From: Bacteroidota bacterium
GTDB taxonomy: Bacteria; Bacteroidota; Bacteroidia; Cytophagales; Cytophagaceae
Reading direction: 5' to 3'
DNA: 64,000 nucleotides
Assembly: GCA_023428135.1 (NCBI GenBank)
Contig: JAEYZG010000051.1
Span: forward strand, 112,536-176,535
Position 1 is the stretch's first letter. Every line of letters starts with the position of its first letter. The notes beneath the pieces were generated by a model, which worked only from the letters and a program-made list of their open reading frames with translations, was not told the origin of the DNA and did not search any database. The position numbers and the translations under genes are program-made. Of the stretch, positions 54,386-63,136 are shown one piece after another.

Positions 54386-55267
54386 CTATGCTTTAATATT
54401 CTCCTGCGGTACTTCGGCAACTTTACCTTTAAGAATGATCAGAAGATCGGTTAATCTTGATTTAAGTTCTTTTCTATCAACAAGGAAATCAAGGAAGCCA
54501 TGCTCTAATAAAAATTCTGCAGATTGGAATCCTTCCGGTAGATCCTTACCAATTGTTTCTCTGATTACCCTTGGTCCGGCAAAACCGATCAAAGCTCCTG
54601 GTTCAGATATATTAAAATCGCCCAGCATTGCATAAGAAGCGGTAACACCTCCCGTTGTCGGGTCTGTCATTAATGAAATGTAAGGAATTTTTTCTCTGTC
54701 AAGAAGTGCAAGTTTGGCTGAAGTTTTAGCCATTTGCATAAGCGAAAATCCGGCTTCCATCATTCTTGCTCCTCCGGATTTACTGATCATTAAAAATGGA
54801 ATTTTATGCTTTCTTGAGTAATCGATTGCTCTTGAAATTTTTTCACCTACCACAGATCCCATTGAACCTCCGATGAATTTAAAATCCATGCAGGAAATTA
54901 CGATTTCAATACCATTCATTTTCCCTACAGCAGACCTTACAGCATCTTTAAGTCCTGATTTTTTTTGTGAAGCTTTAATTCTGTCAGGGTAAGCCTGGCT
55001 GTCTGTAAACTCCAGTGGGTCGGAAGAGCTAAGCGTAGGATCTAATTCAGTGAATTGATTGTCATCAAAAATTAGTTCAAAGTATTCTTTGGAGCCTATT
55101 CTGGCGTGGTAATTACACTCAATACAAGTATAGGAGTTAAGTACATGAGCACTGGTCTGCATGACTTTTTTGCATTCGGGACACTGATACCAAAGCCCAT
55201 CAGGAACTTCCTTTTTCAGTTCTGTAGGTGTTTGAATTCCCTTTTCTGTTCTCTTAAACCAAGTCAT
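54386..55267 (-). CDS. accD: acetyl-CoA carboxylase carboxyltransferase subunit beta
   Basis: AccD with AccA transfers carboxyl from biotin to acetyl-CoA, forming malonyl-CoA, the first step of fatty acid synthesis. The 293-residue product has the C4 zinc ribbon at Cys29, 32, 48 and 51 (YQCPECKKVM, TCIECNYH), the carboxyltransferase core (SKSGGARMMEAGFSLMQMAK) and GFAGPRVIRETIGK. The class I aldolase gene is upstream on the same strand with 46 bases between, so the two may be co-transcribed. Confidence 0.96.
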   Translation of the reverse strand: MTWFKRTEKGIQTPTELKKEVPDGLWYQCPECKKVMQTSAHVLNSYTCIECNYHARIGSKEYFELIFDDNQFTELDPTLSSSDPLEFTDSQAYPDRIKASQKKSGLKDAVRSAVGKMNGIEIVISCMDFKFIGGSMGSVVGEKISRAIDYSRKHKIPFLMISKSGGARMMEAGFSLMQMAKTSAKLALLDREKIPYISLMTDPTTGGVTASYAMLGDFNISEPGALIGFAGPRVIRETIGKDLPEGFQSAEFLLEHGFLDFLVDRKELKSRLTDLLIILKGKVAEVPQENIKA

Positions 55268-55313
55268 CCCCTTATTCGTTTAGTTTGTTTATTTTCACTA
55301 TTAATAATAATTC

Positions 55314-56372
55314 TTAAGCTAAGTCTATTTCTTTGGTCAGGTAAACATCCTGAACCGCATTTAAAAGTTCTATTCCTTGAGAAAATGGCCTTTGAAAGGC
55401 TTTTCTACCTAAAATAAGTCCCACACCTCCGGCTCTTTTATTAATGATAGCTGTTTTTACAGCTTCTTTTAGATCGTTATCACCTTTTGATTCTCCTCCG
55501 GAATTGATCAGGCCAATTTTTCCTGAATAACAATTTGCCACCATATATCTGGTAAGATCAATAGGATGGTCGGATGAAAGTTCGGTGTACATTTTTTCGT
55601 TGTATTTCCCGAAATTTAGTGCCTTAAAGCCTCCGTTGGTTTCCGGTAGTTTTTGTTTGATAAGATCAGCCTGAATGGTCACTCCAATATGATTGGCCTG
55701 ACTGCTCATATCTGTTGCATTGTGATAGTCAACACCGTCCTTTTTGAAAGCATTGTTTCTTGTATAGCACCATAATATTGTAGCCATTCCAAGTTCATGA
55801 GCCTGTTCAAAGGCTTCGGAAACTTCAATTAGCTGTCTGTTGCTTTCTTCTGATCCGAAATAAATGGTAGCGCCTACGGCAACTGCTCCAAGATTCCAGG
55901 CTTCTTTTACTTTACCGAACATAATCTGATTGTATTTATTCGGATAGGTAAGCAGCTCGTTGTGGTTGATTTTTACTATAAAAGGTATTTTGTGGGCGTA
56001 TTTTCTGGCGTTAATGGCTAATGTACCAAAGGTGCTGGCGATGGCGTTGGAGCCTCCTTCAATTGCCAGTTTAATTATATTCTCAGGGTCAAAATAAATA
56101 GGATTCGGAGCAAATGATGCTCCTGCTGTATGTTCTATGTCTTGGTCTACCGGTAAAATGGATATATAGCCAGTTCCGGACAATCTGCCGTGTCCAAGCA
56201 TTGCGGCAAGGCTTCTAAGGACAGGGGTAGGGCGATTAGACAATGCAAAAGACTCATCTACATAGTCAGGCGTAGGCTTTCTTATCGATTGCTTTGTTAT
56301 TGTCTCACATTGATGCTTCAGGAGGTAATCGGCATCATTTCCAAGCAGACTTAATATCTTATTGTAGGACAT
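55314..56372 (-). CDS. fbaB: class I fructose-bisphosphate aldolase (FbaB type)
   Basis: A Schiff-base aldolase of the archaeal/DhnA type. The preferred start at 56372 (MSYNKILSLLGNDADYLL) aligns with E. coli FbaB and gives 352 residues; the frame is open to 56411. Conserved stretches are LSGTGYISILPVDQ, YAHKIPFIVKINHNELL, GAVAVGATIYFGSEES and GGVGLILGRKAFQRP. The lysine for Schiff-base formation is in the KINHNE region. A promoter at 56422-56452 would give a 43-base leader for the preferred start. Confidence 0.95.
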   Translation of the reverse strand: MSYNKILSLLGNDADYLLKHQCETITKQSIRKPTPDYVDESFALSNRPTPVLRSLAAMLGHGRLSGTGYISILPVDQDIEHTAGASFAPNPIYFDPENIIKLAIEGGSNAIASTFGTLAINARKYAHKIPFIVKINHNELLTYPNKYNQIMFGKVKEAWNLGAVAVGATIYFGSEESNRQLIEVSEAFEQAHELGMATILWCYTRNNAFKKDGVDYHNATDMSSQANHIGVTIQADLIKQKLPETNGGFKALNFGKYNEKMYTELSSDHPIDLTRYMVANCYSGKIGLINSGGESKGDNDLKEAVKTAIINKRAGGVGLILGRKAFQRPFSQGIELLNAVQDVYLTKEIDLA

Positions 56373-56421
56373 TTCTTCTTCTTCTATTGTGATGAGAACC
56401 TTTTTATCCAATACAGAAAAG

Positions 56422-56452
56422 CAAAGATATCTTTTTTTTCAAATCCTCCAAA
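56422..56452 (-). promoter_or_regulatory. fbaB promoter (Bacteroidota type)
   Basis: On the minus strand TTTG (56449-56452), 19 bases, then TATCTTTG (56422-56429), an exact match to the -33/-7 consensus with the same 19-base spacing as the metX promoter. The predicted start (about 56415) leaves almost no leader for a start at 56411, supporting the internal ATG. Confidence 0.65.
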
Positions 56453-56466
56453 TTTAGACTATTTGC

Positions 56467-56508
56467 AAACACCTGACTGAAAATCAAATGATTAACAGGC
56501 AGGTGTTT
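56467..56508 (-). terminator. possible terminator between DUF4834 gene and fbaB
   Basis: AAACACCTG (56467-56475) pairs with CAGGTGTTT (56500-56508) with a 24-base loop. On the minus strand it lies after the DUF4834 stop and before the fbaB promoter. There is only a short T run. Confidence 0.4.
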
Positions 56509-56544
56509 TGTTATTTTCAGAGTAATATTTTGAAAAGGAAAGCT

Positions 56545-56802
56545 TTACTTTACTTCCTCATAGTCTACGTATTCCCCCTCAGAAGATGAATTACCCGGTT
56601 TCTTCTGGTTTTTAGGAATATAATCAACGTCTATAGTCCCTTCTTTTTTTCTGGGACGTGCAGGTTCCTGGTTATTTGTTGTATAACCTTGCTGTTCAGC
56701 CATTTTTTTAACCATGCGCTCAATAGCGAACTTTAAAAGTGGCTTTGTGAGCCACCTTAACGCCAGGAAAATAAGAAATAATATTAATAAGACTTTAAAC
56801 AT
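56545..56802 (-). CDS. DUF4834 family small membrane protein
   Basis: An 85-residue protein with one N-terminal membrane segment (FKVLLILFLIFLALRWL) and a charged tail ending EGEYVDYEEVK, the conserved DUF4834 C-terminus of Bacteroidota. Function unknown. It starts 13 bases after carB ends, on the same strand, so it shares the carB transcript. Confidence 0.85.
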   Translation of the reverse strand: MFKVLLILFLIFLALRWLTKPLLKFAIERMVKKMAEQQGYTTNNQEPARPRKKEGTIDVDYIPKNQKKPGNSSSEGEYVDYEEVK

Positions 56803-56815
56803 ACATATCTATAAA

Positions 56816-59629
56816 CTACCTGCTGAGATATAAGTTCCTTTCAGAGTAAAGTTTTAAGAAATAGTCGTCCTGCAGATCATCAATGAAGTAGATTGCTTCA
56901 CCTGTAGATTTCATTTCAGGACCAAGTTCCTTATTTACATTAGGGAATTTGTTGAATGAAAATACAGGTATTTTGATAGCGTACCCCTGTTTTTTCGGAT
57001 TAAAATTGAAGTCTTTAACTTTGTTTACTCCAAGCATTACCTTTGCTGCATAATTTACATATGGCTCATCATAAGCTTTGCAGATGAAAGGCACTGTTCT
57101 TGAAGCTCTCGGATTTGCCTCAATCACGTATACTACTTCATTTTTAACAGCAAACTGAATGTTTATTAAACCTACTGTATTTAAGGCAATTGCAATTCTT
57201 TTGGTATAATCCTCAATCTGCTTGATTACATTTTCACTTAGGTTAAAAGGAGGCAATACAGAATGAGAGTCCCCTGAGTGAATTCCTGCAGGTTCAATAT
57301 GCTCCATCACTCCAATGATGTAAACATCCTCGCCGTCGCATATTGCATCTGCTTCAGCTTCCAGGGCATTCTCAAGGAAATGGTCAAGGAGTACTCTGTT
57401 TTCAGGAATATCTCTCAGGATGTCCACTACGTGCTGCTCCAGTTCTTTCTCGTTGATAACGATTTTCATGCTCTGGCCACCCAATACATATGACGGTCTC
57501 ACAAGTAGCGGGAATCCCAGCTCTTTGCTCAATTCAATAGCATCATCAGCAGTCTGAATAACACCAAATTTAGGGTATGGAATATTGTTTTCCTTCAGAA
57601 GAGTTGAGAAGCTTCCTCTGTCTTCAGCAAGATCTAGTGATTTATAGTTTGTTCCCAGGATTTTTATTCCATAACGCTCTAGTTTTTCTGCAAGCTTAAG
57701 TGCAGTCTGACCACCTAGCTGAACTATAACTCCTTCAGGTTTTTCATGCTGAATGATATCATACAAATGTTCCCAGAATACTGGTTCAAAGTATAGTTTA
57801 TCCGCAATGTCAAAATCCGTAGAAACAGTTTCAGGATTACAGTTGATCATGATGGTTTCGAAGCCAGCTTCTTTAGCTGCAAGGATTCCATGAACACATG
57901 AGTAGTCAAATTCGATACCTTGTCCAATCCTGTTTGGTCCTGATCCAAGCACGATGATCTTTTTCTTATCAGAGCGGATCGATTCGTTTTCTCCTTCAAA
58001 TGTTGAATAGTAGTATGGCGTTTTTGCCTCAAACTCTGCAGCGCATGTATCTACTACTTTAAATACTCTTTGGATATTGTAATCAGTTCTCTTTTTGTGA
58101 ACCTCACTTTCAAGACACTTCAAAAGATGTGCTATCTGTCTGTCTGCATAGCCTTTTTTCTTTGCAGTAAACAACAGGTCTTTTGAAATATTATCTATTG
58201 TGTATTTTTGGATCTCTTTTTCAAGCACCACAAGCTCTTCTATCTGGTTCAGGAACCATGGATCTATTTTGGTAAGCTTATGAATTGTTTTAAACGGAAT
58301 TCCCATTGCGAAAGCATCACGCACATGGAATATTCTATTCCAGCTTGGATTTTCAAGGCTCTCCAGAATTTGATCCTGTTTAGTAAGTTCCTTACCATCT
58401 GCTCCAAGTCCGTTTCTCTTTATCTCAAGAGACTGACAAGCCTTTTGAAGCGCTTCCTGGAAGTTTCTTCCAATACCCATTGCTTCTCCAACAGACTTCA
58501 TCTGTAAGCCAAGGTGTCTATCAGCTCCTTTGAACTTATCAAAGTTCCAGCGAGGTATTTTAACAATTACATAATCAAGCGCTGGTTCGAAATAAGCACT
58601 TGTAGTTTTTGTAATTGCGTTGTTTAATTCATCAAGGTTATAGCCTACTGCAAGCTTGGCAGCTATTTTAGCGATTGGATAACCTGTAGCTTTTGAAGCA
58701 AGGGCAGATGAACGTGATACCCTTGGGTTGATCTCAATTGCAATTACAGACTCGTCTTCAGGATTAACCGAGAATTGTACATTACATCCTCCTGCAAACT
58801 GGCCAATTCCATTCATCATTTTGATGGCAAGATCTCTCAGATGTTGGTAGGTAGTATCTGCAAGGGTCATTGCCGGAGCGACAGTGATTGAATCTCCGGT
58901 GTGAATACCCATTGGGTCAAAGTTTTCGATAGAGCATATGATAATTACATTGCCTATATTATCTCTTAAAAGCTCAAGCTCATATTCTTTCCAGCCCATG
59001 ATACTTTGCTCTACAAGAACCTCATGAATAGGAGAAGCGTGTAATCCTCTTGTAAGTGCTTCATCAAAATCTTCAGGCCTGTTTACAAATCCGCCACCTG
59101 TGCCACCAAGTGTAAAAGAAGGTCTTATAACAAGAGGGAATCCAATATCTTGAGCGATTTCTTTTCCTTCAAGGAATGACGTTGCTGTTTCTCCTCTGCA
59201 GACACCGACTCCCAGTTCAAGCATTTTAAGCCTGAATTTCTCCCTATCTTCAGTGGTCTCAATTGCCTTAATATCAACTCCGATAATTTTTACATTATAT
59301 TTTTTCCAGATACCAGCTTTGTCACAGTCGATTGCCAGATTCAGCGCAGTTTGTCCGCCCATTGTTGGAAGTACAGCGTCAATCTTATGTTTTTCTAAAA
59401 TCTCTATAATAGATTTTTTCTCAAGCGGCTTCAGGTAGACATGGTCTGCAGTGACCTTATCAGTCATGATTGTAGCAGGATTGGAATTAATGAGGACGAC
59501 TTCGATACCTTCTTCTCTCAGGGATCTGGAGGCCTGGGAACCGGAATAGTCAAACTCACAAGCTTGTCCGATGATGATTGGACCGCTACCTATGATCAAG
59601 ACGGTCTTGATACTATTGTCTCTTGGCAT
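56816..59629 (-). CDS. carB: carbamoyl-phosphate synthase large subunit lacking the MGS domain
   Basis: CarB makes carbamoyl phosphate for arginine and pyrimidines from bicarbonate, ammonia (from CarA) and 2 ATP. The 937 residues contain both homologous ATP-grasp halves: GSGPIIIGQACEFDYSGSQA at the start and GSGPNRIGQGIEFDYS near 550. The protein ends right after the second half (YSERNLYLSR) and lacks the C-terminal MGS-like regulatory domain (about 135 residues in E. coli), where UMP and ornithine bind. This shortened form seems normal in Bacteroidota, though I cannot verify it here. TAATTTTG lies 41 bases upstream (59670-59677). Confidence 0.95.
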   Translation of the reverse strand: MPRDNSIKTVLIIGSGPIIIGQACEFDYSGSQASRSLREEGIEVVLINSNPATIMTDKVTADHVYLKPLEKKSIIEILEKHKIDAVLPTMGGQTALNLAIDCDKAGIWKKYNVKIIGVDIKAIETTEDREKFRLKMLELGVGVCRGETATSFLEGKEIAQDIGFPLVIRPSFTLGGTGGGFVNRPEDFDEALTRGLHASPIHEVLVEQSIMGWKEYELELLRDNIGNVIIICSIENFDPMGIHTGDSITVAPAMTLADTTYQHLRDLAIKMMNGIGQFAGGCNVQFSVNPEDESVIAIEINPRVSRSSALASKATGYPIAKIAAKLAVGYNLDELNNAITKTTSAYFEPALDYVIVKIPRWNFDKFKGADRHLGLQMKSVGEAMGIGRNFQEALQKACQSLEIKRNGLGADGKELTKQDQILESLENPSWNRIFHVRDAFAMGIPFKTIHKLTKIDPWFLNQIEELVVLEKEIQKYTIDNISKDLLFTAKKKGYADRQIAHLLKCLESEVHKKRTDYNIQRVFKVVDTCAAEFEAKTPYYYSTFEGENESIRSDKKKIIVLGSGPNRIGQGIEFDYSCVHGILAAKEAGFETIMINCNPETVSTDFDIADKLYFEPVFWEHLYDIIQHEKPEGVIVQLGGQTALKLAEKLERYGIKILGTNYKSLDLAEDRGSFSTLLKENNIPYPKFGVIQTADDAIELSKELGFPLLVRPSYVLGGQSMKIVINEKELEQHVVDILRDIPENRVLLDHFLENALEAEADAICDGEDVYIIGVMEHIEPAGIHSGDSHSVLPPFNLSENVIKQIEDYTKRIAIALNTVGLINIQFAVKNEVVYVIEANPRASRTVPFICKAYDEPYVNYAAKVMLGVNKVKDFNFNPKKQGYAIKIPVFSFNKFPNVNKELGPEMKSTGEAIYFIDDLQDDYFLKLYSERNLYLSR

Positions 59630-59639
59630 TTATGATGGG

Positions 59640-60329
59640 CGTTTTTATAAACAAATATTTGAATCGATGCAAAATTAGGAACAATTTCTTCCAAAGGATT
59701 CAGAAAATTCCTGCCCGGAATTTCAAAAATCCTACAAATGTAGGGCAAAAAGTGATTAAAGTGAAAGAATGTAAGAGAATTGTGGATATTTAATGATTTC
59801 TTAGAAAAATTAAATTTTGATTGGTATTATGTTATGGATTTTATTAGTAAAAATTAGTAATTTTGAATTTTATATTCCTGAAGAAAATGTTTTCAACTTC
59901 ACTTCTTACAAAAAATCTTACCATTTTAGGTATAATTAAATTTATAATTTATTGTCATTTCAATAGGGGAATAATAATGATTCAATCCTGTTGATTAAAG
60001 GGCACACCTGGAAGTAAGAGAAATTTACCATACGAATTTATTTTTAGAATCAGGAGATATGCAGGTTTTAGTAATAAATGGTCTATTCCAATAACTGACA
60101 ATGATTTGGTTTTTATTAGATATCTATAATGAGATTGGTGAGTCACCGGATCTTATCAATTAGAGTTGGAAAAAATTATTTATAACATTAATTCTATATA
60201 GCCCAGACTATACTGTATAAGGTGAGTTTAATGGAAATGAACGTTGTCTAAGGATGAAATAAGCCAATTAATAACTTAAGTAAGTATATACAGAAGAATA
60301 TAAAGAGGAAATTATTTTTTAAAAATTAG
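59640..60329. other. gene-free AT-rich spacer
   Basis: Nothing with good coding character. A 44-codon open stretch without start (about 59998-60129) reads LKGTPGSKRNLPYEF and so on, but has no recognisable homology. There is one -7-like TAATTTTG at 59858-59865 and one ATATCCACA-type site (TGTGGATAT, 59781-59789). The region looks like decayed DNA between the housekeeping genes and the sugar-transfer genes. Confidence 0.5.
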
Positions 60330-61613
60330 ATGGAAAAACCTATTATGATTAATGCTGATGAAGAATTGAGGAATCTTAAATTGTATTACATTCCTTTGAT
60401 TTTCATTTTTTTATGTTTCTCACTTCCAACTATTAATTTTTCATTAGATATGAATTATTGGGCTTCTTGGTCCACGTCATTTCTTGAGAATGGATTAGTT
60501 AAAGGATACGAAATGGCTGAATGCAATTATCTGCCATTCTATGTGTATATTTTGAAGTTATATGGTTGGTTTAACGGATCAAGTGTAGAGATTTATAGAA
60601 ATATTAATAATCTGAAGATTTTTACCTTATTATTTGATATAATGGGAGTTTATGTCATTCTGCAATATCTTGTTAAATTCAATATATCCCCTTATAAAGT
60701 ATTCCTGGTTCTGTTTAATATTTCTTATTTATACAACTCAATAATTTGGGGACAGGTCGATTCTATCTTTACTTTTTTCGCATTTGTATCAGTTTTTTTT
60801 GCATTAAAAGAAAGGGTTTCTTGGAGTATTATATTTTTTGTTTTGGCCTTAAATACTAAACTTCAAGCAATCATTTTTACACCAATTGTTGCGATTATTT
60901 TAATTCCACAAATCTTTAAAAATCCCAAGTCATTAATAGTAGGTTTATTTGGAGGTCTATTGATTCAATTAATTATAATATTACCATTTCTTGTGGAGAA
61001 TAAATTAGATGTACTTTTGAAAATTGTTTTTGGGTCAGTAGGATATTATCCCGTAGTGTCATTGAACGCATTTAACATATGGCATCTTTTCTTAGAAGGA
61101 GATTTGATGGAAATTAGTGATGAACTTTTGTTTTGGGGAATTAAGTATAAAAGTTGGGGGTTTATACTTTTCTTTTTCTTTTCTTTTCTTGCCCTTATTC
61201 CTCTTTTAATCACAACAATTCAACATATGATTGAAAAAAGTGAAAAGACTATAGAATATTACAAAATGGCATTTTTGACATCAGCATTAATTCCATTAAT
61301 ATTTTTTTATTTTAATACTCAAATGCATGAGAGGTATTGTCATCCTATGATAATTTTCATCGCGATTTATGCATTGATTTCTTCAAACTATATTTGTTAC
61401 ATCTTATTATCCATTGGCTATTTTCTGAGTCTGGAAAAGATTGTAATGTCTCTAAGACTTAAAAAATATGGTACACTTATATTTGACAATAGGTTTATTG
61501 CTTTCCTATTTTTATTAGGTCTAGTGTATATTTTGTTTCAGCTATATTCCGCCCTTAAGTTGAAGAATATAAACAATTTGAAAAATATGAATTTAAAATT
61601 CAAGCTTTCTTAG
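60330..61613 (+). CDS. GT-C-type membrane glycosyltransferase (Gpi18-like)
   Basis: A 427-residue protein with about 10-12 hydrophobic segments. The first extracytoplasmic loop (WASWSTSFLENGLVKGYEM, then NYLPFYVYILKLYG) and the later YNSIIWGQVDSIFTF are characteristic of GT-C glycosyltransferases of the Gpi18/mannosyltransferase-like group (COG5542), which take sugar from polyprenyl phosphate. TQMHERYCHPMI near residue 330 is another family hallmark. It lies one base upstream of the GT2 gene, so they form an operon and probably a functional pair. Confidence 0.82.
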   Translation: MEKPIMINADEELRNLKLYYIPLIFIFLCFSLPTINFSLDMNYWASWSTSFLENGLVKGYEMAECNYLPFYVYILKLYGWFNGSSVEIYRNINNLKIFTLLFDIMGVYVILQYLVKFNISPYKVFLVLFNISYLYNSIIWGQVDSIFTFFAFVSVFFALKERVSWSIIFFVLALNTKLQAIIFTPIVAIILIPQIFKNPKSLIVGLFGGLLIQLIIILPFLVENKLDVLLKIVFGSVGYYPVVSLNAFNIWHLFLEGDLMEISDELLFWGIKYKSWGFILFFFFSFLALIPLLITTIQHMIEKSEKTIEYYKMAFLTSALIPLIFFYFNTQMHERYCHPMIIFIAIYALISSNYICYILLSIGYFLSLEKIVMSLRLKKYGTLIFDNRFIAFLFLLGLVYILFQLYSALKLKNINNLKNMNLKFKLS

Positions 61614-61614
61614 T

Positions 61615-62583
61615 ATGCCGGAAATATCAGTTATTATACCAGTATATAACGAAGAAAAAAATATTCTTCTTTTGTATAAAAGAGTAACAGAGGTACTCCA
61701 AAAACTGGATGCAGACTGTGAATTGATTTTTGTCAATGACGGGAGTCGCGATAAATCTTTAGAAGTTATTTATTCTTTGGCTAAATCTGATTTGCGTGTA
61801 AAGTATATTGACTTTAGCAGAAATTTTGGTCATCAGATTGCTGTTACAGCAGGCTTAGATAAATGTACAGGAAATTATACAGTAATAATTGATGCAGACC
61901 TTCAGGATCCTCCAGAATTAATAATTGATCTTTATAAAAAGGCCAAAGAAGGATTTGAAGTAGTTTATGCAAAACGAAAATCAAGAAAGGGTGAAAGTTT
62001 CCTGAAAAAACTTACTGCTCACATTTTTTACAGGCTTTTAGCAAAAATTACCTCATGTGAGATACCTGTTGATACCGGAGACTTTAGAATTATAAGCAGA
62101 AAAGTTCTTGAGATACTAAAAAATATGCCCGAACAACAAAAGTATCTAAGGGGGCAAATTGCATGGATTGGCTTTAATCAAACATATGTTGAGTATGAAA
62201 GGGATGAAAGGCATTCTGGAAAGACAGGATATACTTATAGGAAGATGCTAAAATTCGCTTTTGACGGGATTACATCTTTTTCGAACTTCCCATTGAAGGT
62301 TGCGTCAATTGCAGGATTTGCCGTTTCAGGGATTGCCTTTGTTATAATGCTATATGCTTTGTATTCCAGATTTATAACAGGTAATTACGTGCCTGGTTGG
62401 ACTTCATTAATTTTGAGTGTAATATTCATGGGCGGAATTCAGTTAATTTGCATCGGTATAATTGGTGAATATATCAGTAGAATTGCAAATAATGTGAGAG
62501 ACAGACCTTTGTATATTATCAATAATACTAATCTGACTGATTCAGAAGTTGAATCTTTAAAACAGTTAATTAGTGAAAGATAA
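61615..62583 (+). CDS. polyprenyl-phosphate glycosyltransferase (GT2, DPM1/ArnC-like)
   Basis: A 322-residue family 2 glycosyltransferase with a C-terminal two-helix membrane anchor (about 230-290). It has ISVIIPVYNEEKNI, the nucleotide-binding FVNDGSRDKS, the DxD-like IIDADLQDPPE and GDFRIISRKVL. Such enzymes load a sugar onto undecaprenyl phosphate for use by a GT-C transferase, exactly what its upstream neighbour appears to be. Confidence 0.92.
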   Translation: MPEISVIIPVYNEEKNILLLYKRVTEVLQKLDADCELIFVNDGSRDKSLEVIYSLAKSDLRVKYIDFSRNFGHQIAVTAGLDKCTGNYTVIIDADLQDPPELIIDLYKKAKEGFEVVYAKRKSRKGESFLKKLTAHIFYRLLAKITSCEIPVDTGDFRIISRKVLEILKNMPEQQKYLRGQIAWIGFNQTYVEYERDERHSGKTGYTYRKMLKFAFDGITSFSNFPLKVASIAGFAVSGIAFVIMLYALYSRFITGNYVPGWTSLILSVIFMGGIQLICIGIIGEYISRIANNVRDRPLYIINNTNLTDSEVESLKQLISER

Positions 62584-63136
62584 TTATTTAACTATCGCCT
62601 ATAATAATTCTTTAAGACAGTCTTATCTTGACTAGCCTTTCAGCATACAGTGAATTAGTATAATGAGATAGGTACACATTGGGGATACTTTACTGAAGCT
62701 GATTTATTGTCTATGATATTCTTACTTGCTGGATTAGACAATTCCGGTAAATCTGAGCCACTCTTCCAGATTATATAGAAACAGGGTTGTTTTGATTTTG
62801 CAATGTTAATTTAGGCAATACCGGAAGCTGTGAGGTTATCATGATAGATTTTTTACTAACTGTCTTCCAGCATTTGCAATAGGATTAACCTGAGATTATG
62901 TAGTCTAAAGGCCGCAAGCTGAAGTGATCCAGGGATTATCAGGTGGACTTTCTCCATCTGATAAACACTCTGACTACTAAAAATTTTTCACCATAGTTTG
63001 GATTGTTTGCGTATTCAATCTATGGATACAAAAAACAGAAAACCGGATTATTATTTATCCGGCTTTCTATTGCTTATTGAGTTTTATGCAGACCTTAATT
63101 TTATATCAACCCCGATAATTTTTTGACATTATATGC
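62584..63136. other. gene-free spacer
   Basis: No coding frame of note. A terminator for the minus-strand gene lies at 63040-63066. The rest seems to be non-functional or decayed; an ATG frame at about 62713 gives a 22-residue peptide only. Confidence 0.5.
63040..63066 (-). terminator. terminator of the membrane protein gene
   Basis: CCGGAT and ATCCGG form a short GC-rich stem flanked by AAAA and TTT; on the minus strand it is followed by TTTTCTGTTTTTT. It lies about 70 bases after the stop at 63137. Confidence 0.6.

Noticed and set aside
59998..60129. 44-codon open stretch without start in the spacer before the GT-C gene
   Set aside because: No start codon, no recognisable similarity and no ribosome-binding site; consistent with random AT-rich DNA.
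62713..62781. A 22-codon frame reading FLLAGLDNSGKSEPLFQ looks like the P-loop of an Arf-like GTPase
   Set aside because: It ends after 22 codons and neighbouring frames continue nothing GTPase-like. Too short to support even a pseudogene call.
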